Shown here: one piece after another, positions 54,736 through 64,000 of the stretch
Layout: the number at the start of each line of letters is the position of its first letter
Position numbering within the stretch: position 1 is the stretch's first letter
Source of the DNA: Nitrospira sp.
GTDB lineage: Bacteria; Nitrospirota; Nitrospiria; Nitrospirales; Nitrospiraceae
Reading direction: 5' to 3'
DNA length: 64,000 bases
Assembly (NCBI GenBank): GCA_029194725.1
Contig: JARFXQ010000003.1
Coordinates: 210,994 to 274,993 of the forward strand
Position numbers and translations under genes: made by a program
Notes under the pieces: generated by a model
The model's input: only the letters and a program-made list of their open reading frames with translations
Databases searched by the model: none
Told to the model about the DNA's origin: nothing

Positions 54736-57700
54736 TCATGACCACCAAGTACGCAGGGGCCTGCTGTCTTGAGTCTGTATGAAAACTTCAATCTGTCGGT
54801 TCACCCGATGCGCGACGGCTGGGCTCGATCCGGAAGCGGCAGTGAATCCTTGCTCCCCGGCCATCGGGCGATGCCAGTCATCCCAGCCCTTGCCCGCGTT
54901 CCATCCTCGTGTGTACACGATGCCATCCGACGCGATCGCAAAGATGTCGAGATGACCGGTGTATGGAATAGCGCCGGCCACGCGCATTTCTGGTGGGACC
55001 GTTGATCCACCGGGCTTGCCGAGTGGAATCCACTCCGGTGCCTGCGAACTGTTGATCATGGTTGCCCAGATGCTGCCATCCGCAGTTGCGATTACATGGC
55101 AGGAGCCTGGCTCGGTGAATACCGCGAAGCGGCTCAGGGCGAGCCAGGGCGGCGAAAGGACCTCCCATGAGGATGTGTACTTCCCCGCGACACGCGATGA
55201 GCTCCACAGAGTGCCGTCTGTGGAGAGAACAAACATCCGATCGGCTACGAGCTGCGCATCGGAGCCTTCACGCATTGCGAAGTCTCGCACCTTGATTCGT
55301 TGCCACGGTCCCGGCACCCAAGGCTGCCACTCATAGTGACCGTAGAGATCTCCATCAACGCCGAGAAAGAAGACCTCGAGCGCGTAAGAGGCCGAAGCCG
55401 AAGGTCCTGCGAACAGAGGCCCGCGCGCGGCAGCCGCCAGAGGGATCGGCGGCTGACTCGTATCCGGAATGCCCAGAATGTCGAGGGCGTAGCGCCAGGG
55501 ATCGCGAGTGATCCACTTCGTCCAGGTCTCGCCCTCTCGCCACGTGACGAAGAGGTTTCCCTCGTACGCGACCAAACATATGAGCGCCCCCGGAAATACC
55601 GAGATCGCGCAGATCGAAAAGGGGCCGTCGAACTTCGGAGTGCCGGAGTCGCTGGGCAGTGTCTGCCATTCCGGCGTTCCCGTGAAACAGGCATTCACTC
55701 GTCTGTGCCAGAGGCGACTGTCAGCGTCGAGCCCAAACAGATCGACATAGCTGTAATAGACCGCGTCCCAGCGAGCCCGATCGGCGAGGAAGCATGAACG
55801 CATCGGGCGACTGTCTGGCACCGGTGTCCAGTCGTGCCATTGCGAGAGCAGAATCGAAAAGGGCAGCGGTCCGGCCATTTGACGATCTTCTTCAAAGCTC
55901 ACCGAGGGAAAGGAAGCAGTGCAGTCCTTAAGGGTGTAATCGCCCATCAGCGCCTTCAGAGTGAACCCCACCTTCCACTCGGTATCGTCATCGCCTTCGC
56001 CAAAGGCGTGATGCTTCAGGGTCAGCGTGAGATCCGGAGATACGGTGAGTTCGCGGTCGCAGAAGATCCACTCGGCGTCATGCATCGTGTCTTCGCCGAC
56101 CGGGCCGGCAGCGATGACCTGTTCCTCAGCAGCCGTATCGCAGCCGATGCGAATCGCCGCCGTTCCGTTCGTGAACTCCTCGAGCTTCTCGTCGCTGGTT
56201 CGCAGGAAGATGACGAACGCCTTCACGATACTCGCATCGCCGGGTTTGGACTCCACACTCTCGGAGCGCTTCGGGTTCGAGAAGTCGCTGAGGTCGTGGA
56301 GTAGCTGTTTGCCGCGATACTCGATGACGTACTGCCTCTGTCCCCACTCGGCGCGTCCGCTTCGCAGGAAAGGATTCTCGAAACGGGGGTAGAGGTCGAT
56401 CTCAAACGGCTGGTCGTTTACCCGGAACTCGCCGCCATCCTCGTACTTCATCGAGACGGCGTCGCTGCCGCCGCCGGGCAGAGGCATGTGATACGTGCAC
56501 TCCATGTCCCCATTGTCGTCGATCGTGACTTTGGCGCTACTGAGGCGATCCTTGAAAGTCTCGTAGCTGCCGAACTCGTCCTTGCTGCCGACCTGCACGA
56601 TCCAGATGTTCTTTCCGTTCACGTACCTGTCGCGATCGGCAAAGTAGTCCTGGGGCAGAGGCTTCTTCCACACGCGCTCGGCATTCCACAGATCGACGTA
56701 CTTCTCCACGAGTTTGTCGATCTTGCAGCGCCTCTTCTGTAGCAGCGGAATGTCCTGCTCCGTCAGGTCCCTCTTCGAGGAGTCGATCCACTCAGTGCGC
56801 TCGATCCCCTGGCGGTAATGCGAGCGTACTGTGCGGGTGACGACGATCTCGATGACCTGCCGATTGACGTAGCCGACATTGTCATCGTCGTCGAGCTCGT
56901 CCAGGATGTCTTCGACCTCGTCTCGCAGTTTTTCGATTGCGTCTTCCGAGGCCTCGTCCATGCGACGCTCGTAGATCTCCTCGTCGTTCTCGAGGCTCAG
57001 CCACTCGGGCCCCTGGTTGGAGAAGACACCAATGTAGCCCTCGGGCCGGTCGGCCACCGGCACTCCAGGCACTTCGTGCGCCACCTTGCCGAAGAGCCAG
57101 AAACCCTTCGGCCCGATGTTGTCGATGTCGGCTAGGAAGAAATTGTCATCATCGTAGGCAGAAGAGCGCACTTCATCGAAGTTCGCGAACCCGACTTTGG
57201 GAAACCAGACGTGCGAGCCTGTTTCCGCGAGAAATTCCTGTGCGCTGTAGAAGTCGTACATAAGGATCGCCGCCGAGCGGTGCTGCACGACGCGGGGAAG
57301 AGCCCAGTATCCCGTCCACCATCCCGGACCATCTTCGTCACCATTGGAAGGATTGAAAGGATTCATGCCGTCGATAATGCCTTCGTTCACGCCGACCACG
57401 ACAGCCGCTCCCACACCTGCCTGGCCGACCACAGCGCCGGCATAGATGCCGCCGATCGCTGCATAGAAGTCCGAGATATCAAGGCCCTCGAAGCCCGAGG
57501 ACGTGAACACACTGAGCGCGCCAGTGAGCGTCGCGTGATTAACGTTGCTCTGGAAGTTGAGCTGACCGGCGCGGAAATTCTGCATGCTCGAGAGCATGGC
57601 GCCAGAATTTCGATAGGTCAGGATGTTTGCGCGCGTCCGCGTCGAGCCTTCCAGGAAGAGCGACAGGTCATCGGCCCCATCCTCGATGGCGCTCTCATCG

Positions 57701-60099
57701 AGCTCTGTAACGAAGCCGATGGTCGTTCCGGCGACAACGCCGAGCGGACCGAGCGCCGGACTGTGCAGAAGCTTGCCAGCGATGGTGCCGCCGACGCCAC
57801 CGAAGAGGCCGCCGAGGAAACTGCTCTTTACCGTCTCGAGGATCGGCATGATCGTCTTGATCATGGTCTCCAGATCCTTGAACGCCGGGCAAGCACCGAG
57901 ACCGTATTTCTTGACGCAGTCGAGCGTCCGCCGCACGATCTGCTTGTTGAAGAAGGCTGAGGTGCCCCACCAGAACACGGCGTCGTCCTGTATCGACGTG
58001 TAGTCGCGATGCGTCCTCGAGATCTCGCGGTTCACCTCCGCAAGGAACGGGTAATACCGGTCGCGGCGAGATGCGTATCCGTCATGCAGGGATTTGATGG
58101 CGTCCGACTCCATCGAGTACGTGATGTCATACTTCGGCGCCTCTTCGAACGTGATCGAGACGCGCGACCGGTCCACCCACGGCTCATTGGGCGGTAAGGT
58201 GCCTATCTCGAGCAGCACATCCGGCGTCTTGTAGTTCGAGCTGGCGAGACTCAAGCCTATGTGCGAGTCGCCATCGACGAAAATGCCCCGCGTCCCGAGC
58301 AATATCTCGATGACGTCGCTCAGCGCATTGTCCCACCCGCTGGATTTTGACTTGAACTGACAGCGGCCACCCGCCGCGCCGCTGCTGCCTCGGTGCGTGT
58401 AGCGCACTACGTCAAACAACAGCAGATCGATGGCGAGTGTCGCCTTGTCGCGCACTTCCTTGTCGAGTGCGAAGTCGGCGAGGTTCAGGATGGCCCACAG
58501 ATGCTCGCGGTAGTAGCCGGACGAGTTGAACTCAGTCCAGCCAAACATCAGCCGATTGTTGAGCCACTTGAGCACGCGAGCGCGGCCGCGCTCCTTACGT
58601 TCGCGGCCGCTCAGTATCCCAAGTTTCTTGTCCTCTCCGAGGAACTGCGGCCCGGGCTGGAACTGATCCGCTTCCCAGAGCTGCCCGGCAAGGTATTCCG
58701 AGGAGGCGAACATGATGTAGTGGTTCTCGGACCAGAACTCCATTTCCGCATCCTTGTCATCCTCCTTGAGGACCCCCCCCTCGATGCGAGCCCGATTTAG
58801 CCTGTCGTTGCCCTGTGCACGAAGCTCCTCATCGAGCCAGAACTTGTAGGTGCGGATACCTTGTCGCAGAACTTCCTGAACGATCGGTGAGAAGAATAGT
58901 GAGCCACTCCGCGGGTTCGCTGCGCATTCTTCCAGAATGACTCGCAGTCGCGCCTGTGCCGAACGCAGGCGTTGAAGCACTGCTGGGTCTTCTTTCACTC
59001 CAGGCTCGCCAGCGCGGAGATTGAAGAACTCGTCGAGGTCCGGAGAAGGGGTCGTCCGTTTTCGCCACGGAAGATCCTGTCCTGCGCCGAGCGCAGCCGG
59101 CAGGTCGCCGAATAGGTAGATCAGTCGCATGAGCATGCACAGTCCCATGTCGGAGTTTGGCTTGTGGACTATGACCTCCCCCAACGGGGAACGAACGATT
59201 CGTGTCCAGTAACCGACCTTGAAAGAGTGTGGAAAGTCGACGGCGTTGCCGAGCGGGAAACCCGTCGTCCGGATCTTCACCTCATATCGGTACTTCAGTT
59301 TGTTGTCATCGCAGGGGTCGACTTTTTCCTCCAGGAAGCTGGCTTTGACCGAATCGCCGACGTTGCGCGTCGTGCACGCGCCGAGCAGCAAACGCAGCCA
59401 CGTACGATACGCCTGCGTGTCCGACGGGTTGAACGGCAGCCTCATGCCCGCGATACCGCCCACTGCGATCTGCAGCTCGCCTTCGTAATCGAGGAGGAAC
59501 TGTTCGAGATTCTCGAGCCACTGCACTGCGGGTTGTGAGTCCGCATGCTTCGGCTGATACAGCTCGGGAATCAACCACGGTTTTGCGGTGGCGATGAACG
59601 CGCGACTGAGCGCCTGCCCCATGTTGCCGGCATCGTCGGCCATGTTTTTCCGGGCATAGCGCTCCACTTCTAGGTCGACGTCGAGCAGGGAAGAGAAGCG
59701 GCTCTTTTCGAATTTCTCCTTCAGCTTCGCCAGTGCGGCCTGGAGGCGATAAGGCTCGTGGAAGTCGAGCCAGTTGCACATCTTGCCGATGAGGCCGCCC
59801 GCGAACGCGTCGCGACGGGAGTGTTCATCGCAGGTCCACACCGGTTCCTGGCTGTCGAGGTAGACGGGACCGAGGCTCTTCAGCGTCCCGACCTGCGGTC
59901 TGAGACCGATCTGACCAGCCGGATGTCCCATCATGAGCAGCGGCTCACTGATAAGATCCTGGATCGGGTCCGTAACGTCCATGCAGACGTTCCGGAAGCT
60001 GTCGAGGTTGAGCCGGCGCAGTTGGCACTCGAAGAGCCAGCTCTTGCGTTTCGCGACCACTGCCTGCAGATCGACAGGCTTGTCGTCGTCGTTAGCCAT
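54736..60099 (-). CDS. Giant hypothetical protein (1787 residues) with C-terminal tectonin-like repeats
   Basis: No signal peptide or overall family was recognised. Residues 1-750 are soluble and mixed. Gly-rich, hydrophobic blocks at about 756-800 (SSFLGGLFGGVGGTIAGKLL) and 876-913 (GGIYAGAVVGQAGVGAAVVV) could insert in membranes. Residues about 1050-1090 are very acidic (EDILDELDDDDNVGYVNRQV). From about 1420 to the end, repeats with Trp-rich strands such as DGTLWSSSRV, DGSIWATMI and DGIVYTRGWNAGKGWDDWHR resemble tectonin/PLL-type beta-propeller lectins. It is 65 bases downstream of a second large gene on the same strand. Function unknown; a toxin or surface-binding machine is only a guess. 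Confidence 0.6.
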   Translation of the reverse strand: MANDDDKPVDLQAVVAKRKSWLFECQLRRLNLDSFRNVCMDVTDPIQDLISEPLLMMGHPAGQIGLRPQVGTLKSLGPVYLDSQEPVWTCDEHSRRDAFAGGLIGKMCNWLDFHEPYRLQAALAKLKEKFEKSRFSSLLDVDLEVERYARKNMADDAGNMGQALSRAFIATAKPWLIPELYQPKHADSQPAVQWLENLEQFLLDYEGELQIAVGGIAGMRLPFNPSDTQAYRTWLRLLLGACTTRNVGDSVKASFLEEKVDPCDDNKLKYRYEVKIRTTGFPLGNAVDFPHSFKVGYWTRIVRSPLGEVIVHKPNSDMGLCMLMRLIYLFGDLPAALGAGQDLPWRKRTTPSPDLDEFFNLRAGEPGVKEDPAVLQRLRSAQARLRVILEECAANPRSGSLFFSPIVQEVLRQGIRTYKFWLDEELRAQGNDRLNRARIEGGVLKEDDKDAEMEFWSENHYIMFASSEYLAGQLWEADQFQPGPQFLGEDKKLGILSGRERKERGRARVLKWLNNRLMFGWTEFNSSGYYREHLWAILNLADFALDKEVRDKATLAIDLLLFDVVRYTHRGSSGAAGGRCQFKSKSSGWDNALSDVIEILLGTRGIFVDGDSHIGLSLASSNYKTPDVLLEIGTLPPNEPWVDRSRVSITFEEAPKYDITYSMESDAIKSLHDGYASRRDRYYPFLAEVNREISRTHRDYTSIQDDAVFWWGTSAFFNKQIVRRTLDCVKKYGLGACPAFKDLETMIKTIMPILETVKSSFLGGLFGGVGGTIAGKLLHSPALGPLGVVAGTTIGFVTELDESAIEDGADDLSLFLEGSTRTRANILTYRNSGAMLSSMQNFRAGQLNFQSNVNHATLTGALSVFTSSGFEGLDISDFYAAIGGIYAGAVVGQAGVGAAVVVGVNEGIIDGMNPFNPSNGDEDGPGWWTGYWALPRVVQHRSAAILMYDFYSAQEFLAETGSHVWFPKVGFANFDEVRSSAYDDDNFFLADIDNIGPKGFWLFGKVAHEVPGVPVADRPEGYIGVFSNQGPEWLSLENDEEIYERRMDEASEDAIEKLRDEVEDILDELDDDDNVGYVNRQVIEIVVTRTVRSHYRQGIERTEWIDSSKRDLTEQDIPLLQKRRCKIDKLVEKYVDLWNAERVWKKPLPQDYFADRDRYVNGKNIWIVQVGSKDEFGSYETFKDRLSSAKVTIDDNGDMECTYHMPLPGGGSDAVSMKYEDGGEFRVNDQPFEIDLYPRFENPFLRSGRAEWGQRQYVIEYRGKQLLHDLSDFSNPKRSESVESKPGDASIVKAFVIFLRTSDEKLEEFTNGTAAIRIGCDTAAEEQVIAAGPVGEDTMHDAEWIFCDRELTVSPDLTLTLKHHAFGEGDDDTEWKVGFTLKALMGDYTLKDCTASFPSVSFEEDRQMAGPLPFSILLSQWHDWTPVPDSRPMRSCFLADRARWDAVYYSYVDLFGLDADSRLWHRRVNACFTGTPEWQTLPSDSGTPKFDGPFSICAISVFPGALICLVAYEGNLFVTWREGETWTKWITRDPWRYALDILGIPDTSQPPIPLAAAARGPLFAGPSASASYALEVFFLGVDGDLYGHYEWQPWVPGPWQRIKVRDFAMREGSDAQLVADRMFVLSTDGTLWSSSRVAGKYTSSWEVLSPPWLALSRFAVFTEPGSCHVIATADGSIWATMINSSQAPEWIPLGKPGGSTVPPEMRVAGAIPYTGHLDIFAIASDGIVYTRGWNAGKGWDDWHRPMAGEQGFTAASGSSPAVAHRVNRQIEVFIQTQDSRPLRTWWS

Positions 60100-60164
60100 G
60101 GCGGTTCCGAATCAGATTGCCGCTTGCATGCGGTCCTGGCGAGTCATCGACCTCGGCAAGCCGG

Positions 60165-63102
60165 TTACTCTTCCGGCGGCGGAATGCACTCTTTTTCTGG
60201 CTTCCATTCCGGCAGCTTCGCATCGTCTTTCAGCATGACGAGCGTAGTGGGCAACCGCACATCCCACTCGCCGAGGCAGACTTCCTCATCCGGCAGCGCA
60301 TTCCGCGCCTTGATTTCGGCGATGATCGAGACGTACTGCTCGCTGAACATGTCGGGGATCTCTTCACCCATCCAGACATCGCCCGTCTCGTGATAGTGCG
60401 CGAGGGCGGCTTCGAAGCCCGGCCGCGCCGGCACGACGATGCGAGCAGCTCCCGCGCGCAGAAATGCCTCGAACTGCGGATCCGCGTCCTGCGTGAGGAT
60501 CAACTCACCCCATCGGGAAGTCCGGCCCCAGAAGTAGGGGTAGTAGATGTACATGAGATTTTCCCACTCGAACCCGCGCTCGAAGAACGCAACCACCGCG
60601 CCCCACTTCTTGACGTAGACCGGATCAGCCGGCAGTGCCGTCGGGTTGGGCGTGGGGATGTAGACCTGAGGAAAATGCTCGCTCATCAGCAAGTGAATGA
60701 AGGCTTTCTTCAGTTCCTCCCGCTCCATCGATGAATCATGCGCGAGGTTGCCTGCCAGCGCCATCTGTTGGCGTACCGCCGCCTGATAGCGCCCGAGCTG
60801 GTCGAGGTACTCAGCCCGCTGACGCTGATAACCACCCATGATAGCGGCGTGCGTCTTCAGCTGCCATTGCTCCAGCGCCTTGTCCATGCGCCGGCAGTTG
60901 ATGCCGATGGCATAGTTGAACTGAATGATTTCCGAGAAGCTTCTCACAGTAACCGGGATGTCGCCGGTCTCTCCATTCATGACGAACGATTGGTTCAGCG
61001 TCGCGATGTACGTTGGGCTGAAGCGTAGAAAGATATATTCACCAATGTAGAACTCGAATTGCCTTTGGAGGTTGTCAGTAAAATTGGGCTCGGGTGGATC
61101 CGTGCCAGGTTTCGCAGTCGTAGAGACATTGGTCATCTGCACATAGCCGCCGATTGCCTTATAGTTGTCCGGCATTCGGATGTTGAACGCATCGAAGTGG
61201 TTTTTGTATGTCTTGGCGCCGAAGGCGTCGACGACACCCGAGACCTCCAGGCCTCCGGCCGAGGGGTGAGCGACCGTCTGAACGAATTCTTCCGGTGGAG
61301 GACTGACGGAGCCCGTCACACCATAAAGCGCCGCCCAGTATATATAGTTGCCGGCGTTGAGATCGGAAGGCTGCAGGTATGGCTGCGGCGGTCGCATGAG
61401 CTGAAAGTTCTCCGGTTGCGCGGCGTTCTTTAGCGACTGCACCAGGAATGCAGCAGGCTCAGGAATGACCACGTCATAGAGCAGACGCTTGCCGACGTTC
61501 ACGATGCGCGTCTTGTACTTCTTGTCGACCCACTGATAGATGCCACGGATGGCCTTGCTGCCATCTTTGTTGTCGAACTGATGGACGGCCGTATCGCGGA
61601 ACACCTTCTTCTCGCGCTGAATGCGCTGCTGCCTCACCATTTGCGTGACCTTGTTGACCGCGCGATCCGTCACGCTGCGCGTAGTTTGTCTTGCTGTTCT
61701 CGACCAGCTTGCCGTAGCTGGTCGTCGTTGTTTCGCCCTGTGAGGCAACGGTCTGCTGGCTCGCTTCCTTCTGCGCCTCACTCGCCAGCTCGCTGCGCTC
61801 GGTCGATTGCAGGTCCCGCTCTTCGCTTTGCGACGTTTCGGTTTCTTCGGTGATTGTCAGCTCGTTCGTTTCCTCGCGGCGGGTCGTGCGCCGCATGAGC
61901 TCGCCCGGAAGCACGTTCTCGATGTGCGATATATCGGAGGGGACATATCCGATCAGCTCCTGCCGCACGACCTGTAGATTGCCGATGCCGATGGGACGTG
62001 TGATTGCGTGGCTGAAATCTGGCGCTGGCCTTGGCGCGTCGATGACATGCCTGTCGGGAAGCACCTTCGCCTCCTGCACAGCAAAGAGATGCAGACCGAC
62101 TCGATACGTGCGGGCCGGCGTAGGTAGCTTGGCTGGCTCCACTTTCTGCGAGACTTCCAGCCATCGGCGTTTCACCACCTCCACCACATTTTGCATTGAG
62201 ACCGACGCAGGATCGGGAAGCTCCGCGTGAATGGCCTCTCGCACTGTCTGGTCCAGTGAGTCAAGCGTCCGGCGCGGAATAGCGAGAATGGTCCGAGCCG
62301 CCATGGCCGTACTGGTCATAGGTGACTGGTCGCCATGTCGCCGCTCAGAACCCCCCATCGCCTGAGGCTCATGTGAGGTTGACATAGGCTCGTGCGAGCC
62401 AAACGTGCTCACCTCGAGCTGACTCGGATGCAGACTCATGAGTGTGTTGTACGCGCGCTCCAGAGCAGCTTGCTGTTTCAGCATCCGCTGGCGCTCATCA
62501 ATCGCAGGATCTGGGCGCGGTGCGGGCTGGTGGAGCGTAGGCGGGGTTGCTGCTTTCGGCAGATACTCCTGTGGCACTTTCAGCGGACGGTCGAGCCGTG
62601 CGCGGATGGTCTTCGAATCGAGTGGTTCCACGCGGTCCGCAACGAAGTCCTGCAGAAACGCGATCACTCGGCGCGTCGTCGCAATCGCGGCCGCATTGAG
62701 CCGGTCAAAGCCCGTTGTGAGCTTCACGGCCACTGTAAGATCGCTGGACAGCGTCAGCTCGCGGTCAAATTCGTCCGAGCCGACCAGTTCGCCAGGGGAA
62801 GCACCGAAGACAGTCTTCACTTCCTGTGTTATTTTCGCGCCGGTCAGCGGTTTCAGGACGCGAAGGCGCTTGGCGAGGTCGACGTACTGACTCGCTCGGG
62901 TGATGGGAGGAGAATCCTGAGGAGGCGCGGTACTGCTGAGAAATTGTTCGGCAATCCCGCGAAGGCGATCTGGCCCGCCGTCGGAGTCCACCGCGCGTCG
63001 GAGTTCGGTCTGGAAGTCGGACTCCGTTCCAACGTCAATTGCGTCATCCTGCCCTGCGGGCACGACGAATGCCTGCTCGATGAACCTGAATAGCTCAGCC
63101 AT
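60165..63102 (-). pseudogene. Large hypothetical protein (about 978 residues), frameshifted
   Basis: Two frames join at about 61680. The first gives residues 1-474, with a central block YRVGLHLFAVQEAKVL and a charged segment ISHIENVLPGELMRRTTRRE, then a Glu/Thr-rich stretch (NELTITEETETSQSEERDLQ). The second continues RSVTDRAVNKVTQMVRQQRI through a domain with YIYWAALYGVTGSVSPPPEE and ends ECIPPPEE. One extra base explains the break (TAC-g-CGC). No known family is identified, though the IENVLxGE-type charged block seems to recur in large unknown bacterial proteins. It is upstream of, and likely co-transcribed with, the 1787-residue gene. Confidence 0.55.
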
Positions 63103-63438
63103 TGGAACCTCCAGCTTATGATCGAAGTTCTATTTACCGGACCTTTTCAATCAGAACTTTATCAAGTGGGACCTTGTGCCCGCGTTTCTTTTCCGGAGGT
63201 TGGATTACCCCACCTGCATTCCAGTTGTCTCGTGGTGCTCGTACTCTGCTAATACGTAAAGCCACTCAGCCGAGTGAGACAAGGGGTGGTGAGCTGCATG
63301 ATGCGTGATGAACTCGGCGGGTGTCAAATAGCCAAGCGCATGTGATGTATCTGACCTCTATCCATGTTGTCTCTCTCCTTGACTTCACCAAAAGATGATT
63401 TCTAGAATGAGCGCCTTCCACTGTAAGGAACGTGAATA
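63103..63438. other. Intergenic region with transposase remnant
   Basis: It contains the IS3-type transposase tail described at 63205-63354, the likely promoter of the leftward two-gene locus near its left end and that of trmFO near its right end. Nothing else was recognised. Confidence 0.4.
63205..63354 (-). pseudogene. Remnant of an IS3-family transposase (integrase core, C-terminus)
   Basis: On the minus strand this reads SHALGYLTPAEFITHHAAHH, then PLSHSAEWLYVLAEYE, and stops at TAA (63207-63205). HxALGYLTPAEF is the end of the rve integrase domain in IS3-type OrfB proteins. A TAG stop lies a few codons upstream of the match, so only about 48 codons survive. It marks past insertion at the right side of the two-gene locus. 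Confidence 0.6.
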
Positions 63439-64000
63439 ATGAGAGATGATGTCGTCATCGTGGGCGGTGGTCTGGCCGGCTCGGAATCCGCGTGGCAAGC
63501 GGCGAATCGCGGCGCCAAGGTCACGCTCTACGAGATGCGCCCAAAAGAAATGACGAAGGCGCATAAGACCGGAAACTTGGCCGAACTCGTCTGTTCGAAC
63601 TCGCTGGGATCTCTTGATCCGCTAAATGCGCCCGGCATCCTCAAAGAAGAGATGCGACGGTTGAATTCTCTGATCATCGCCGCAGCCGAACAAGCCAGAG
63701 TTCCCGCTGGGTCGGCGCTGGCAGTGGACCGCGATCAGTTTTCGTTGCATATCACCCGAGCCTTGGAAGGACATCCGCGCATCAGAATTCTTCATGAAGA
63801 AATAACGGACATTCCCACTGATTGCCTCTGCATCATCGCAACAGGTCCGTTGACCTCCGATAAACTCTCACAAGCCATCCGTGCCGTGACGCAATCCCAG
63901 CATTTATATTTCTACGACGCCATCTCGCCGATCATCGATGCGGACTCCATCAATATGGAGGTCGTCTTTCGTGCCTCTCGCTATGACAAGGGCGGAGATG
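63439..64000 (+). CDS. trmFO: TrmFO, folate-dependent tRNA m5U54 methyltransferase, 5' part
   Basis: The frame starts MRDDVVIVGGGLAGSESAWQ with the FAD-binding GGGLAG motif and continues with LYEMRPKEMTKAHKTGNLAE and LVCSNSLGSLDPLNAPGILK, which are specific to TrmFO (Gid). It methylates U54 of tRNA using methylene-THF and FADH2. A GGAA element precedes the ATG. The frame is open at the right edge (about 187 of the usual 440 residues). Confidence 0.95.
   Translation, partial: MRDDVVIVGGGLAGSESAWQAANRGAKVTLYEMRPKEMTKAHKTGNLAELVCSNSLGSLDPLNAPGILKEEMRRLNSLIIAAAEQARVPAGSALAVDRDQFSLHITRALEGHPRIRILHEEITDIPTDCLCIIATGPLTSDKLSQAIRAVTQSQHLYFYDAISPIIDADSINMEVVFRASRYDKGGD

Noticed and set aside
54510..63438. 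Integrative element at tRNA-Val with att direct repeats
   Set aside because: I looked for a copy of the tRNA-Val 3' end near 63.1-63.4 kb and saw none, and no integrase gene is present. The tRNA position is suggestive only.

Overview
The window is a piece of a moderately GC-rich Gram-negative bacterial chromosome. The gene content fits a Nitrospira-type bacterium (Nitrospirota): many small periplasmic lipoproteins, paired CBS-domain proteins, a cupredoxin, a GH57 enzyme next to glycogen synthase, hydrogenase maturation genes, a hopanoid C-3 methylase and the usual tRNA-Ser / SRP RNA / dnaX-ybaB-recR block. This assignment is inference from gene content; no taxonomic marker such as rRNA is present.

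Layout. 1-4471 (minus): the first six genes of a V/A-type ATPase operon in the order H-I-K-E-C-F, running off the left edge. 4.6-7.5 kb (minus): two CBS-domain proteins, a periplasmic cupredoxin and citrate synthase. 8-10.3 kb: small genes, a remnant of a second hypD, and a patch of cassette-like genes with a HicBA toxin-antitoxin pair and an attC-like palindrome. 11.2-17.1 kb (minus): GH57 and glycogen synthase, then hypE-hypD. 17.3-18.6 kb: a second cassette-like patch with YefM/YoeB. 18.9-20.1 kb: an SPFH lipoprotein and a small lipoprotein.

21.2-29.5 kb (plus) is the most striking metabolic region. In one run it encodes a multicopper oxidase, a small protein, a tyrosinase-like type 3 copper protein, a LodA-like quinoprotein oxidase, a small partner and a LodB-like flavoprotein. 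Three of these carry a lesion: a frameshift in the tyrosinase, an in-frame TGA in lodA where a Trp is expected, and a frameshift near the 3' end of lodB. The cluster is either decaying or mis-assembled. It is followed by a cytosolic-looking phosphoesterase with an extra N-terminal beta domain.

32-39 kb (minus): MsrA, a LOG-like protein, a TPR protein, a coiled-coil protein and a TldD/TldE-like peptidase pair. 40.1-42 kb: a third cassette-like patch (cupin, HEPN-like protein, attC-like palindrome, orphan HicB). 42-48 kb: HpnR, a small zinc-ribbon regulator, a lipoprotein, a DUF1295 membrane enzyme, an RmlD-like reductase and EttA. 48-51.7 kb: tRNA-Ser, SRP RNA, dnaX-ybaB-recR and a DksA-like protein. 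53-54 kb: an IS630 element.

54.7-63.1 kb (minus) lies between tRNA-Val and trmFO. It holds two very large genes of no recognised function: one of about 978 residues, frameshifted here, and one of 1787 residues ending in tectonin-like repeats. This pair is the best candidate for an undescribed system. Core genes throughout are intact, while the broken frames fall in the accessory clusters.
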